From contig BIMP01000001.1 in NCBI GenBank assembly GCA_007996965.1, positions 868,001 through 932,000 of the forward strand: 64,000 nt of DNA, written 5' to 3'. The position numbers and the translations under genes are program-made. Positions 9,990 to 19,765 of the stretch are shown here, in pieces. Below the pieces are notes generated by a model. That model was not told the DNA's origin. It made no database searches and was given only the letters and a program-made list of their open reading frames with translations. This DNA is from a cyanobiont of Ornithocercus magnificus. Lineage in GTDB: Bacteria; Cyanobacteriota; Cyanobacteriia; PCC-6307; Cyanobiaceae. The stretch's first letter is position 1. Each line of letters opens with the position of its first letter.

Positions 9990-10985
9990 TTAGGTGAGCA
10001 GTCGCTCCAGATGAAGAGCCACGCTGCGAACAGAAGCCATTGCTGTGGCATAAGCCATGCGCATTGGCCCAACTAAAGCCACCTGACCGATGCCATCACC
10101 AGAGCTACGGAAGCTTGCCTGCACCACTGAACAATGTTCTAACGCGAGTTCCGGATGCTCGCGACCAATCCAAACACCATTACGGGGGGCTGTTGTAGCA
10201 ACCACCTCAGCTGGATGGCTATCCATCAATTCCAGAAGTGGCTGCAGACGTTCGCTGTGATGAAATTCAGGTTGCGCCACCAGGCGTGCAAGTCCGTAAA
10301 ATGTGATGTCGCTAGAGCCTAGCGTGCGAGCTTTGCGGTGATTATCAATGCTTTCACGCAGTAAGTCGCCCCAAATTTGCAGATGTGGCGGTACTGATGA
10401 CCAGTCTGGGCTACCGTCAGGCTGTCGTTGCAGCTGATCGCGCGTCCAATGCTCCATAGCCTCTAGATCGCCTACCCGGTCAGAAGGCAAGCGAAGGTTG
10501 AGGTGGCTGGCCTGACAGGAAGTATCTACTAGCAACACAAGCAAGTGGTTGCCGCTGCGGACAAGGCGTAGATCTTTTAGGACGGGTTTAGATTTGACTG
10601 GAGGAGTAATCAAACTCATCAAGCCGGTGAAAGCCGTTAAGCGTTGAGCTAGCTGAACCAACAGGTCGTCTAAGGCTGCCCAGTGCAAATCTAGGGAAGT
10701 AAGTTCTCGCTCCAGATGCCCCACGCTAGGTCCAGGGGCAGGCAGTAGGCAGTCTACATAGTGGCGATAGCCCTGGGGACTTGGTATCCTTCCAGCGGAA
10801 GCATGCGGCTGCGTAAGAAGTCCACGTTGCTCCAAAGCTCCCATAGTGGACCTTACCGTCGCTGAACTTGCTTTCAGGCCAAAGCGCTGTACCAAGGTAC
10901 GGCTGCCGACAGGCTCGATGGTATCGACATAGTGGTGCACCGTAGCTTGGAGAACCTGCTGCTGGCGAACGGACAGGTGCTTCAA
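9990..10985 (-). CDS. hrcA: Heat-inducible transcription repressor HrcA
   Basis: HrcA represses chaperone operons by binding CIRCE elements. The 331-residue protein begins with the family winged-helix region (LSVRQQQVLQATVHHYV, then EPVGSRTLV and SSATVRSTMGALEQRGLL), followed by HASAGRIPSPQGYRHYVD and a C-terminal GAF-like domain ending in VALVGPMRMAY. No CIRCE-type inverted repeat was found next to it, so its targets lie elsewhere. The rhodanese gene lies 80 bp upstream on the same strand and is probably co-transcribed. Confidence 0.92.
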   Translation of the reverse strand: MKHLSVRQQQVLQATVHHYVDTIEPVGSRTLVQRFGLKASSATVRSTMGALEQRGLLTQPHASAGRIPSPQGYRHYVDCLLPAPGPSVGHLERELTSLDLHWAALDDLLVQLAQRLTAFTGLMSLITPPVKSKPVLKDLRLVRSGNHLLVLLVDTSCQASHLNLRLPSDRVGDLEAMEHWTRDQLQRQPDGSPDWSSVPPHLQIWGDLLRESIDNHRKARTLGSSDITFYGLARLVAQPEFHHSERLQPLLELMDSHPAEVVATTAPRNGVWIGREHPELALEHCSVVQASFRSSGDGIGQVALVGPMRMAYATAMASVRSVALHLERLLT

Positions 10986-11065
10986 GGCAACAACGATCCA
11001 GACTACATCGGTAGCCCGATGTTATAAATAAAGAGCATCAATAGGTAGTGTCTCGCCAGAGATTT

Positions 11066-11416
11066 TCAGTAACGCGGTACTGCTGGGTCGACATCGACAC
11101 TCCAAGCGTCGATCCCACCCTCGAGGTTCCAGACCTCTACTCCCCAATTCTGTGCCAGCAGCCAACTTCCGAACTGCCAGCTTCTTACACCTGCGTGACA
11201 GAGTACCACTACTGGGTGTTGCACCGTCAGTAAGTCTGGTAGAGACGGCACCCAGTAAGAGGATTTGCTTAGTGGCAGATGCAGGAACTCAAACGGTAGA
11301 CGCGCAAGGTCTAACTCTGCTAGTTCACGCACATCAATCAGCATGGGCGGATTAGCTTGCTGCAACCAACACTGAAGTTCTACTGCAGTCAGCCGAAGCG
11401 GAAATTTTGAGAACAC
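11066..11416 (-). CDS. Single-domain rhodanese
   Basis: This 116-residue protein is one rhodanese module: the opening PLRLTAVEL, the MLIDVREL motif, and the active-site loop CHAGVRS with the candidate sulfur-carrying cysteine at about residue 73, ending NLEGGIDAW. Such proteins transfer sulfane sulfur, but the physiological acceptor is unknown. It has no signal peptide. It lies upstream of hrcA on the same strand, 80 bp apart, and is divergent from the DUF3352 gene. Confidence 0.88.
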   Translation of the reverse strand: MFSKFPLRLTAVELQCWLQQANPPMLIDVRELAELDLARLPFEFLHLPLSKSSYWVPSLPDLLTVQHPVVVLCHAGVRSWQFGSWLLAQNWGVEVWNLEGGIDAWSVDVDPAVPRY

Positions 11417-11528
11417 TGATCCAGGAGCTCAAAGATACAAAACAGCAATACTCTTACCGGGTGATCTCGAGACGGCAGCAGTTGACGAACTCAAGGGTGG
11501 TTAAATCTCTCTTATCTCAGATTGGCCT

Positions 11529-13172
11529 ATGAGGGCTCGCCCCTTTCTAAGCGCTCTAGCTGTGGTGCTAGCTGTGACTCTCACAGGGTTTGCTGCACTC
11601 ACCTGGGCAACGGCTCATAAGGGCCCAATGAGCTTAGTTGTACAGCCTCTCAATGTTCCCAAAACTGCCCGTTTTATACCACAGCAAGCAGACCTGGCTC
11701 TACATTGGCTTGGAGATCCAGCACGTCTGCCAGCCTATGCACAAGCGGTTGCCCCAGATCACCGGCGTCGTGAGGCGCGGGAGACTGTTGCGAGCTTACG
11801 TACAGGTCTTTTCGCTCTCGCTAGCATCGACTACGAACGTGAGCTGCGCACCTGGCTAGGGCCTGAGGTGAGTGCTGCTCTGTTGATACAGTCTGAGGAC
11901 ATAACAGACTCCGGCTGGATATTAGTACTTAGTAGTCGTGACCGTGATGGTGCTCGCCAATTTCTGCAACGTTTCTGGCAAACGCGCAGTTTTGCAGGAG
12001 CTGAACTTCAAACCAGTCAATACCGTGGTGTGAGCTTGATCAGCGGCCGTGGTACCTTTCTAGGACGTGAGCCGCAGACCCTAGCTACAGCACTGGTCGA
12101 TGATGAGCTGTTGCTCGCTTCAAGTCAGGGGATTCTGAAGCAGGCTTTAGATAATTCCCAGTTTGGCCTAGAGAATCAGCTAGAGGATGGTAGATACGAC
12201 TGCATCACGCAGAGATACCGTTCTGGAGTTGCTTTACTCAGCGCTTCACCCCGCGGCCTTGAGGTATGGCTCGGAATGTCCCCTGCTTTAACTCAACGCT
12301 CAGATCTGGTTGGTTTAGTAGCTACTCTAAGCCTCGACAACACCACTCTGCAGCTGGACGGAAGCATTAACTTCTCGAGTCTCTTTGAGAGCACCACGAC
12401 TTCAGCTGATACCTCCCAGCTTCTCGCAAATGCGGGTGGTGCAGCTTCTGCTCTTGCCCTCTTAAGCAATCCGGCTGACCTGCTTATTGGCAAGGGATCC
12501 AATCCCCTAGTCCAGTGGATTAGACCCATCCTGCGTCGTCAGCTTGGCGGTGCTGGTTTTGCTGCTAGCGCAGTCGCTGAGCTTGACAGGGGACCTCTAC
12601 TTTGGTTACAGGAAGCAGCAGGTTGGGCATTTGTAACCTCTGATGGTCAGCCGGATATAACTACTGTTGATGCACAACTTACCAACAATAGCATTGTGCA
12701 TAGCTCCCTACCAGCTGAGTCATTTTCAGGTGAGGGAACAAACAGTGTCGATGTTTGGACATATATCGCACGCCAAAGGGGTCGTGGTAGCAACGATGCA
12801 GATGCTCTGCGAGCAGAGCTCGTTATGGCGCATGCAGTAAGTCCAGGACAATCATGGTGGTCGAACTCTTTAGCCGCTTTACAGCAGCGCCACATTAAGC
12901 GAGATCTGCAACCACGACTTGCCCAAGTCCGTGATCTTGCGACTAACGAGGCACCCAAATGGACACAGCAGGTCGCTCTCAATGCTGATCTTGCTGCAGG
13001 TCTACTCAGTTCTTGGCGCCCATGGATCCTGATGCAGACTCTGGCTGGCAGGCAACTCTTGCCATCTCTCAGAGGATTAGCGCTTGCAGTAGCGGCTGAG
13101 AACCCGACAGTAGATGGACAGGGTGAAAATCACACAAACTTGCAACTGCGCGCCCGACTTAGTTTTGGCTGA
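11529..13172 (+). CDS. DUF3352 conserved cyanobacterial protein
   Basis: The 547-residue protein has an N-terminal hydrophobic segment (about residues 7-27), then a long soluble domain containing FIPQQADLALHWLGDP and YERELRTWLGPEVSAALL, typical of the DUF3352 family. It is probably membrane-anchored with most of its mass outside the cytoplasm. The function is not established. Its last codons overlap the preferred start of the downstream SixA-type phosphatase, indicating an operon; citrate synthase follows. Confidence 0.75.
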   Translation: MRARPFLSALAVVLAVTLTGFAALTWATAHKGPMSLVVQPLNVPKTARFIPQQADLALHWLGDPARLPAYAQAVAPDHRRREARETVASLRTGLFALASIDYERELRTWLGPEVSAALLIQSEDITDSGWILVLSSRDRDGARQFLQRFWQTRSFAGAELQTSQYRGVSLISGRGTFLGREPQTLATALVDDELLLASSQGILKQALDNSQFGLENQLEDGRYDCITQRYRSGVALLSASPRGLEVWLGMSPALTQRSDLVGLVATLSLDNTTLQLDGSINFSSLFESTTTSADTSQLLANAGGAASALALLSNPADLLIGKGSNPLVQWIRPILRRQLGGAGFAASAVAELDRGPLLWLQEAAGWAFVTSDGQPDITTVDAQLTNNSIVHSSLPAESFSGEGTNSVDVWTYIARQRGRGSNDADALRAELVMAHAVSPGQSWWSNSLAALQQRHIKRDLQPRLAQVRDLATNEAPKWTQQVALNADLAAGLLSSWRPWILMQTLAGRQLLPSLRGLALAVAAENPTVDGQGENHTNLQLRARLSFG

Positions 13173-13650
13173 TCTCTTCCTATTGCGCCATGGTATTGCT
13201 GAGGCTCAAACCAACAGTCAAAGTGATGCAGGGCGTAAGCTGACTATGGTTGGCCGCCAAAAAACCTTAGCAGTAGCTCGAAGGCTTCGGAAACTTGGCT
13301 TCCGAGCAGACCGACTCTTCAGCAGTCCTTACCGGCGAGCTCGCGAGACTGCCGAGATCGCAGTGCTATGTGGACTCGCTAACCGGATGGAATTGGAGGA
13401 CAGCCTGATGCCAGGTGGTGACTGTCTTCCTCTGCTTGTTAGTTGTCATGCACGGTGGCTTTTTGTAGGCCATGAGCCAGATCTGAGCAAACTTGCAGCA
13501 CGTCTTATCGGTGCCAATGTAGGCTGTTTCGCACTTCACAAGGCTGGCTTTGCTCATCTCCACTGGACAGCTGGCAAGGCTAATCCCTGTGGTAGTGCTG
13601 TCTTAATGGTGTTGCTGCGGCCTCGCGTACTTCTATCAGACTCCGTTTAA
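13165..13650 (+). CDS. sixA: SixA-type histidine phosphatase
   Basis: The protein begins LADLFLLRHGIAE, containing the RHG catalytic motif, then SSPYRRARETAEI and a second histidine in FVGHEPDLS, as in the small SixA branch that dephosphorylates histidine phosphotransfer domains. Read from TTG at 13165 it has 161 residues and overlaps the DUF3352 gene by 8 bp. An ATG at 13114 would add 17 residues that do not resemble the family. Its partner phosphoprotein cannot be inferred. The gene sits between the DUF3352 gene and gltA in one orientation. Confidence 0.8.
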   Translation: MADLFLLRHGIAEAQTNSQSDAGRKLTMVGRQKTLAVARRLRKLGFRADRLFSSPYRRARETAEIAVLCGLANRMELEDSLMPGGDCLPLLVSCHARWLFVGHEPDLSKLAARLIGANVGCFALHKAGFAHLHWTAGKANPCGSAVLMVLLRPRVLLSDSV

Positions 13651-13679
13651 GTTGCGCTGCGATGGTGTGAAGTGTGGCG

Positions 13680-14882
13680 ATGGGACAGCAGATGCCGCAG
13701 ACTCCCGCCGGCGAGATCCGCCATGAACAGAGTGGCCTCATATTCCGTCCTGGACTTGAGGGTGTACCTGCAACACAGTCTGCTATCTGTGATATTGATG
13801 GCCAACTAGGCCACCTTACTTACAGAGGCTATTCTCTTGAGGAGCTTGCCCTCCACAGCACCTTCCTCGAAACTGCTTACCTACTGATCTGGGGTGAACT
13901 TCCAACGCAGCAGCAGCTAAAGGCATTTGAGCATGAGGTACAAATGCACCGCCGGGTTAGTTTCCGTGTACGCGACATGATGAAATGTTTTCCTGCAACT
14001 GGGCATCCTATGGATGCTCTGCAGTCTAGTGCGGCATCTCTCGGGCTATTTTACTCACGTAGGGCAATTGATAATCCACAATACGTCTATGATGCTGTAG
14101 TGCGGCTAATTGCGAAGATTCCTACGATGGTTGCTGCTTTTCAGCTAATCAGGAAAGGACAAGATCCAATCCAGCCAAGGGATGATTTACCATATTCTGC
14201 TAACTTTTTGTACATGCTCACTGATAGGGAGCCTGATCCTCTCGCAGCGCGTGTCTTCGACCGCTGCCTAATTCTGCATGCTGAGCACAGTCTCAATGCC
14301 AGTACTTTTAGTGCTAGGGTTACTGCGAGCACTCTTACCGACCCCTACGCAGTTATAGCGTCTGCTGTTGGAACTCTTGCTGGCCCACTGCATGGAGGTG
14401 CCAATGAGGATGTTTTGGCAATGTTGGAAGAGATTGGCAGTCCTACTAAGGCGGTAGTTTATCTAGACGAAGTGATACTTTCACGGCGTAAGCTGATGGG
14501 ATTTGGACACCGTGAGTATAGAGTCAAGGATCCACGGGCAGTCATTCTGCAGTCTCTTGCTGAAGAACTCTTCGCCAGATTTGGGCAGGACTCACTATAT
14601 GACGTAGCTAAGGCATTGGAGCTTGCGGCAGAGTCGCGACTTGCTCCAAGGGGCATCTATCCAAATGTCGATTTCTACTCTGGTCTCGTCTACCGTAAGC
14701 TGGGTATTCCCAGAGATTTATTCACCCCTGTCTTCGCTATTGCCCGCGTTGCTGGCTGGCTTGCTCACTGGCGTGAGCAACTAGGTGCTAATCGGATCTT
14801 TAGGCCTACGCAGATCTACACTGGCTCGGAGCCCCGTTCCTGGATCCCCCGCGAAAACCGTATAGCCGCCATGGTCGTCTAA
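13680..14882 (+). CDS. gltA: Citrate synthase
   Basis: The enzyme condenses oxaloacetate and acetyl-CoA. The roughly 400-residue protein carries FRPGLEGVPATQSAICDIDG, LTYRGYSLEELA, the active-site histidine regions (HAEHSLNAST and GPLHGGANEDVL), and GFGHREYRVKDPRA, and ends with RIFRPTQIYTG. A GTG two codons upstream (13674) is an alternative start. It follows sixA by about 30 bp and precedes ndhA by 24 bp, so it could be read into the ndh operon. Confidence 0.95.
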   Translation: MGQQMPQTPAGEIRHEQSGLIFRPGLEGVPATQSAICDIDGQLGHLTYRGYSLEELALHSTFLETAYLLIWGELPTQQQLKAFEHEVQMHRRVSFRVRDMMKCFPATGHPMDALQSSAASLGLFYSRRAIDNPQYVYDAVVRLIAKIPTMVAAFQLIRKGQDPIQPRDDLPYSANFLYMLTDREPDPLAARVFDRCLILHAEHSLNASTFSARVTASTLTDPYAVIASAVGTLAGPLHGGANEDVLAMLEEIGSPTKAVVYLDEVILSRRKLMGFGHREYRVKDPRAVILQSLAEELFARFGQDSLYDVAKALELAAESRLAPRGIYPNVDFYSGLVYRKLGIPRDLFTPVFAIARVAGWLAHWREQLGANRIFRPTQIYTGSEPRSWIPRENRIAAMVV

Positions 14883-14906
14883 GTTGCTTGCACCTGCCCT
14901 CTGCCC

Positions 14907-16055
14907 ATGGTGACGTCCACCGCCACCTCTGCTATGCTGAGCTCGGGTCTCGACCTCGAGACAAGCTTTAGTCAGGCCCTAGGCGGGCTAGGCATCTCGC
15001 CACAGTCTGCCCGGCTGATTTGGCTTCCTCTGCCAATGCTTCTTGTCTTGGTCGCGGCTGTTATTGGAGTACTTGTGACTGTATGGCTAGAACGCAAGAT
15101 TTCTGCTGCTGTCCAGCAACGCATTGGCCCGGAATATGCTGGAGCTCTTGGCATACTTCAGCCCATCGCGGACGGATTGAAGCTCTTATTTAAAGAAGAT
15201 ATCATTCCTGCTCGTGCTGATGGGATTCTGTTCACGCTAGGGCCAATACTGGTAGTAGTGCCAGTTATTCTTTCATGGTTAATCATTCCTTTTGGCCAAA
15301 ATCTGCTGATTAGTAATGTCGGCATTGGCATTTTTCTCTGGATCTCACTAAGCAGCATTCAGCCAATCGGCCTGTTAATGAGTGGTTATGCCTCTAACAA
15401 CAAATACTCCTTGCTAGGAGGTTTAAGAGCCGCTGCACAGTCGATTAGCTACGAAATCCCATTGGCTCTGTCCGTATTGGCCATTGTGATGATGAGCAAC
15501 TCCCTAAGCACTATTGATATAGTTGACCAGCAAACAGGAGTAGGACTTCTTAGCTGGAACATCTGGCGTCAGCCAGTTGGTTTCTTAATCTTTTGGATCT
15601 GCGCTTTAGCAGAGTGCGAACGCCTGCCATTTGACCTCCCAGAAGCAGAAGAAGAACTAGTTGCAGGCTATCAGACTGAGTATGCTGGTATGAAATTTGC
15701 ACTTTTCTATCTTGGCAGTTACATCAATCTTGTACTATCAGCTCTGTTAGTCTCGGTCTTATACCTTGGTGGCTGGGGTTTTCCTATTCCAGTGGAGTGG
15801 TTAGCCAGCTGGCTTGGTCAATCTATAGATTCTGCGCTGGTACAGGTCATAACAGGATCTGTCGGCATCGTAATGACAGTGCTCAAAGCCTACTTGCTGG
15901 TCTTCCTTGCAATATTATTGCGCTGGACTACTCCCCGTGTGCGTATTGACCAGTTACTAGACCTTGGCTGGAAGTTCTTGCTTCCTGTCTCCCTAGTAAA
16001 TCTGCTAATAACTGCAGCCCTTAAGCTAGCATTTCCCATTGCTTTTGGAGGTTGA
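14907..16055 (+). CDS. ndhA: NDH-1 subunit A (membrane)
   Basis: NdhA is the membrane subunit linking the peripheral and membrane arms of NDH-1 at the quinone site. The 382-residue protein has about eight hydrophobic helices, [20 protein letters not shown], and the acidic [22 protein letters not shown] loop, split here as [16 protein letters not shown] plus LVAGYQTEY. An internal ATG at 14934 (MLSSGLDLE) may be the true start, since family members begin near that point. It is the first gene of an ndhA-I-G-E operon. Confidence 0.95.
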   Translation: MVTSTATSAMLSSGLDLETSFSQALGGLGISPQSARLIWLPLPMLLVLVAAVIGVLVTVWLERKISAAVQQRIGPEYAGALGILQPIADGLKLLFKEDIIPARADGILFTLGPILVVVPVILSWLIIPFGQNLLISNVGIGIFLWISLSSIQPIGLLMSGYASNNKYSLLGGLRAAAQSISYEIPLALSVLAIVMMSNSLSTIDIVDQQTGVGLLSWNIWRQPVGFLIFWICALAECERLPFDLPEAEEELVAGYQTEYAGMKFALFYLGSYINLVLSALLVSVLYLGGWGFPIPVEWLASWLGQSIDSALVQVITGSVGIVMTVLKAYLLVFLAILLRWTTPRVRIDQLLDLGWKFLLPVSLVNLLITAALKLAFPIAFGG

Positions 16056-16128
16056 CCGCGATCCACTACCTCTACCTGCAATGATGAGTAGAAATACTTG
16101 TTCCTCTCAACGATCCCGCTTTTGAGTC

Positions 16129-16749
16129 ATGTTCGATTTTCTCAAGCAGGTAGGTGACTACACCCGTGATGCTGTTGATGCAGCTCGCAATCTTACACAG
16201 GGTCTAGCCGTCACCTTTGACCATATGAAGCGCAGGCCAGTTACAGTTCAATACCCCTACGAGAAACTGATCCCTTCGGAACGCTACCGCGGGCGCATAC
16301 ATTATGAGTTCGACAAGTGCATCGCCTGCGAAGTTTGCGTACGCGTTTGCCCTATAAACCTGCCAGTAGTTGACTGGACTATGAATAAGGAGACTAAGAA
16401 GAAAGAGCTCCGCGATTATTCTATCGACTTCGGTGTCTGCATCTTTTGCGGTAACTGTGTAGAGTACTGTCCAACCAATTGTCTCTCTATGACGGAAGAG
16501 TACGAACTTTCTGCCTTCGACCGTCATAGTCTTAACTTTGATAATGTTGCTCTCGGGCGTTTACCCACAAATGTCACAACAGATCCCTCAGTACAGTCTC
16601 TGCGAGAGTTAGCCTACTTACCAAAGGGAGCAATAGATCCGCATGATGTTTCTAACAATGAACCTCGGGCTGGTCGTCTTCCCACAGAAATATTGAAAAG
16701 CCAGGAATCAAGCCTTGATCCTGGAAAAGATACGGAGAATAGCAAATGA
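16129..16749 (+). CDS. ndhI: NDH-1 subunit I (two [4Fe-4S] clusters)
   Basis: NdhI passes electrons through two [4Fe-4S] clusters towards the quinone site. Both cluster motifs are intact: [12 protein letters not shown] and [12 protein letters not shown], at about residues 64-75 and 104-115. The C-terminal region with [10 protein letters not shown] is typical of cyanobacteria, followed by a variable tail. The length is 206 residues. Its stop overlaps the start of ndhG by 4 bp (ATGA), and it lies 73 bp after ndhA. Confidence 0.95.
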   Translation: MFDFLKQVGDYTRDAVDAARNLTQGLAVTFDHMKRRPVTVQYPYEKLIPSERYRGRIHYEFDKCIACEVCVRVCPINLPVVDWTMNKETKKKELRDYSIDFGVCIFCGNCVEYCPTNCLSMTEEYELSAFDRHSLNFDNVALGRLPTNVTTDPSVQSLRELAYLPKGAIDPHDVSNNEPRAGRLPTEILKSQESSLDPGKDTENSK

Positions 16750-17339
16750 CGGTCTCTTCGTTAACCGAGCAGATCTGTTTTCTCACCCTATCCTCAATAA
16801 TTGCAGTGGGGAGCTTGGGTGTGGTCCTGTTACCCAGTATTGTTTATTCTGCTTTCTTACTGGGTGCTGTATTTTTATCTGTGGCGGGTCTTTACCTGCT
16901 GTTAAACGCCAGCTTTGTAGCAGCTGCTCAAGTACTAGTTTATGTCGGTGCAGTAAATGTCTTGATACTGTTCGCGATTATGTTGGTAGACAAAGGAGAA
17001 AATCTGCAGCCTGTTCCTGGATTACTCTTAAGGCGCTTGCTGTCTGGCATAGTTTGTGCTGGACTGTTAGTTCTTCTCATACGTGTTACCTTCGATACAA
17101 ACTGGGCAATTCCCGGACCAGTATCTGTTGGTGAAGCCGCTACTGAGAGAATAGGCGAGCATCTCTTCAGTGATTATCTGCTGCCCTTCGAACTTGCCTC
17201 CGTGCTACTTTTGATGGCCATGATTGGTGCCATAGTCCTAGCCCGCCGTGATGTGCTGGCTCCTGATGTTGAGACTGGCGAGATTACTGACCAAGGGCTA
17301 ATTGAGAAGCCCAAGACCCCTCTCTTTGCTGACAAGTAA
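16746..17339 (+). CDS. ndhG: NDH-1 subunit G (membrane)
   Basis: NdhG is the small membrane subunit corresponding to NuoJ. The 197-residue protein has five hydrophobic segments and the family motif [22 protein letters not shown], of which [17 protein letters not shown] is clearest. A charged loop precedes the last helix ([14 protein letters not shown]). It overlaps ndhI by 4 bp and is followed by ndhE after 46 bp. Confidence 0.94.
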   Translation: MTVSSLTEQICFLTLSSIIAVGSLGVVLLPSIVYSAFLLGAVFLSVAGLYLLLNASFVAAAQVLVYVGAVNVLILFAIMLVDKGENLQPVPGLLLRRLLSGIVCAGLLVLLIRVTFDTNWAIPGPVSVGEAATERIGEHLFSDYLLPFELASVLLLMAMIGAIVLARRDVLAPDVETGEITDQGLIEKPKTPLFADK

Positions 17340-17385
17340 GTTTTGGGGACTACAACCAAACCAAAAAACTCTGCTAGTTAGATCA

Positions 17386-17715
17386 ATGCTTCCTGAGTCA
17401 ATTTCTCCCGTGCCTCTACAAGCTTTTCTGCTACTAGCAGCTTTCTTATTCTGTATTGGTGTCTGGGGCCTTATCAATAGCCGCAACGCAGTGCGTGTCT
17501 TGATGAGTATTGAGCTGATGCTTAATGCAGTTAACATTAACTTGATGGCCTTTTCCTCCTATATCGATGGCTCTTTAATCCACGGCCAGGTCTTTGCAGT
17601 CTTCGTCATTACTGTTGCAGCAGCAGAAGCTGCTGTTGGTCTAGCGATATTGCTTTCCTTGTACCGCAACAGGGTTACGGTTGATATGGAACAGTTTAAC
17701 TTGTTGCGCTGGTGA
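17386..17715 (+). CDS. ndhE: NDH-1 subunit E (membrane)
   Basis: NdhE corresponds to NuoK. Reading from ATG at 17386 gives 109 residues with three helices and the conserved acidic helix [17 protein letters not shown], then [18 protein letters not shown]. The frame is open further upstream to 17302, but that extension overlaps ndhG and is not family-like. It is the last ndh gene of the operon, and nadK follows 9 bp later. Confidence 0.95.
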   Translation: MLPESISPVPLQAFLLLAAFLFCIGVWGLINSRNAVRVLMSIELMLNAVNINLMAFSSYIDGSLIHGQVFAVFVITVAAAEAAVGLAILLSLYRNRVTVDMEQFNLLRW

Positions 17716-17724
17716 TCAAACATT

Positions 17725-18660
17725 ATGCGTCTTAAGCGCGTTTGGGTCATTTATAGAGCAAATAGTCAAGCAGCACAGACCGAGTCACGTCGCTGCACCT
17801 GTGAGCTTGAAAAACTTGGGACTCACGTGGTTATGGCCATGAGTGGGCTCTCAGTTAACCCATTTCCCGGATTGCTGGCCTCTGAGAAAAACTTACCTGA
17901 TTTGGTAGTAGTTCTTGGTGGAGATGGAACTGTGCTGGGAGCAGCACGCCACCTGGCTATCTACGACGTACCTATCTTGAGCTTCAATGTTGGCGGCCAT
18001 TTAGGTTTTCTCACTCATGAGCGTAATCGTCTTGAGGATAAGGAAATTTGGAACCGCTTCTATGAAGATCATTTTGCGCTCGAACGACGCATGATGCTCG
18101 AAGGACACATTGAGAGAAGCAGCAGATCAACTCGTAAAACCGCTAATGCCAACAAAGATTGGGACCATGAGCCTCACTGGGCCTTAAATGATCTCTATAT
18201 GCGTCCTTATCACAATGAGATCTCTCCAACTTGCTCTCTTGAGCTGGAGATTGATGGAGAGGTGGTTGATCAGTATCGTGGCGATGGATTAATTATCGCC
18301 ACGCCGACTGGGTCTACTGGTTATTCAATGGCCGCTGGTGGCCCAATTCTGCATCCCGGCATCGATGCTATGATTATTAACCCAATCTGCCCAATGAGCC
18401 TGTCGAGCCGACCAATTGTAGTGCCTCCACGTTCTCGACTCAAAGTCTGGCCTCTAGGTGACTCTTCTAGCCAGGTTAAACTCTGGAAAGATGGTGCAGG
18501 TGCTGCAGTACTTGAACCCGGTGACTGCTGCATAGTGCAGCGCGCACGCCACTGTGCTCTAATGGTTATCCTTGACCGCAGTCCATCCTACTACCGCACT
18601 TTGTCCCACAAGCTTCACTGGGCTGGCACGCTCGTAAGCAGTAGTCCTTCCCTGAACTGA
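17725..18660 (+). CDS. nadK: NAD kinase
   Basis: NadK phosphorylates NAD to NADP. The 311-residue protein has the diagnostic GGDGT motif at residues 65-69, [11 protein letters not shown], the conserved LNDLYMRP-type segment (usually LNE), and [16 protein letters not shown] with the NAD site. It follows ndhE by 9 bp, so supply of NADP(H) and NDH-1 subunits may be co-transcribed. A CYTH protein follows after 4 bp. Confidence 0.94.
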   Translation: MRLKRVWVIYRANSQAAQTESRRCTCELEKLGTHVVMAMSGLSVNPFPGLLASEKNLPDLVVVLGGDGTVLGAARHLAIYDVPILSFNVGGHLGFLTHERNRLEDKEIWNRFYEDHFALERRMMLEGHIERSSRSTRKTANANKDWDHEPHWALNDLYMRPYHNEISPTCSLELEIDGEVVDQYRGDGLIIATPTGSTGYSMAAGGPILHPGIDAMIINPICPMSLSSRPIVVPPRSRLKVWPLGDSSSQVKLWKDGAGAAVLEPGDCCIVQRARHCALMVILDRSPSYYRTLSHKLHWAGTLVSSSPSLN

Positions 18661-18664
18661 AAGC

Positions 18665-19138
18665 TTGGCACTAGAAATCGAAAGACGCTTTCTGGTAACT
18701 TCGGATGCTTGGCAGCCATTGGCTAGCGAGCCTCAAGCCCTGCGTCAGGCTTATCTGACTACGATCCATGAGACATTTACCATCCGTGTAAGGATCCTTG
18801 ATAACAAGTCCGCTTGGCTGACCATCAAGTCATATGCAGGTAGATCTAGAAACTACGAGTTTGAGTATGGAATTCCTATGGAGGATGCCCAGCATCTCTG
18901 GCAGCTTTGCCCTCACCGTATTTATAAGACGCGCTATGCACTAAGGCTAACAGGTGGTCACTGGGTCATTGACTGCTTTAAAGATGAAAACTACCCGCTC
19001 GTACTGGCAGAGGTTGAGCTTCCTAAGGAGAAAGTGGAAATCAACATACCCTCCTGGTGTGGCCGTGAACTGACTGGTGACGTGCGCTGGAGCAACGTGG
19101 CCCTTGCAATCACACCCTTGAGCAAACGGCCTCGATGA
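18665..19138 (+). CDS. CYTH-domain protein (triphosphate tunnel family)
   Basis: The 157-residue protein is a single CYTH domain: the opening LEIERRFLV (ExExR version of the family motif), then IRVRILDNKSAWLTIK, YEFEY, and a C-terminal LVLAEVELP acidic motif. CYTH proteins bind and hydrolyse triphosphates such as tripolyphosphate in a charged tunnel; the substrate here is not known. The start is TTG, 4 bp after the nadK stop; no ATG or GTG alternative fits. It is the end of the gltA-to-nadK gene run. Confidence 0.82.
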   Translation: MALEIERRFLVTSDAWQPLASEPQALRQAYLTTIHETFTIRVRILDNKSAWLTIKSYAGRSRNYEFEYGIPMEDAQHLWQLCPHRIYKTRYALRLTGGHWVIDCFKDENYPLVLAEVELPKEKVEINIPSWCGRELTGDVRWSNVALAITPLSKRPR

Positions 19139-19255
19139 CCAGCTTTATAACAGCCTGATCTAGCAGACAAGGACTCAAGACGCCTAATATTTCCTTTAGA
19201 ATTTGCTGTAGCGGTTTTTACACCGCTCTCGTCTTCTAATCTTGGAGTAAGCCTC

Positions 19256-19447
19256 TTGGCACTGTTTGATCTCTATGACCAGGAGGGCATCTTGCGCTTC
19301 ACAGGGTGCGACCGCGATGCATGCCTCGATTACGCTGAGCTCTTCAGCCTGGATGTGCCCAGCTGCTCTTTACTGTCTATCCGGGAGCAAGAAATCGATG
19401 TTAGCTCGAGCCATTCGCATCTCGCTCCGGCAGAGAGCAGCAGTTGA
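19256..19447 (+). CDS. Small conserved-looking hypothetical protein
   Basis: A 63-residue frame begins at TTG with ALFDLYDQEGILRFTGCDRDACLDYAELF, which reads like a compact acidic soluble protein and uses codons like its neighbours. I recall similar small proteins at this place in picocyanobacteria but cannot verify that. Its 3' end overlaps the end of the convergent LuxR-type gene by 47 bp. No function is suggested. Confidence 0.5.
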   Translation: MALFDLYDQEGILRFTGCDRDACLDYAELFSLDVPSCSLLSIREQEIDVSSSHSHLAPAESSS

Positions 19448-19682
19448 AGCCATCACGACAGATCTTGCCGCGATCCATAGCCCAATTCAGTAAGGCCACT
19501 CTGTTCTTTGTCCCAGTCTTGGTGAACACGTTACTGACGTGATTGTCCACCGTGCGCTTGCTGATAGTAAGACGCCCAGCGATTTCCTGGTTGGTCAACC
19601 CCTCAGCTACCAATTCAATAATCTCAACCTCGCGCGGCGAGAGAGAGACACCGGCACTGCCGGCAGCTTCACCTGTGGCCAT
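19401..19682 (-). CDS. Small LuxR-type DNA-binding regulator
   Basis: The 93-residue protein consists almost only of a LuxR/GerE helix-turn-helix: LSPREVEIIELVAEGLTNQEIA, then TISKRTVDNHVSNVFTKTGTKNR. There is no receiver domain. A cysteine pair appears near the end (FNCCSLP). It starts at ATG 19682; an upstream ATG at 19700 is possible. It is divergent from metF with 83 bp between starts. Targets are unknown; small stand-alone LuxR proteins of this kind recur in marine picocyanobacteria. Confidence 0.78.
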   Translation of the reverse strand: MATGEAAGSAGVSLSPREVEIIELVAEGLTNQEIAGRLTISKRTVDNHVSNVFTKTGTKNRVALLNWAMDRGKICRDGFNCCSLPERDANGSS

Positions 19683-19765
19683 GCGCTGCTGTCCCAGCAT
19701 CCCAAGTCATCCTAATCAGACCTTCTGGCTCCTTCTCAATCAATCCCCCATAGTGAGACACCTGG

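Noticed and set aside
9957-11065. CIRCE element next to hrcA
   Set aside because: No TTAGCACTC/GAGTGCTAA-type repeat was found near hrcA or elsewhere on inspection.
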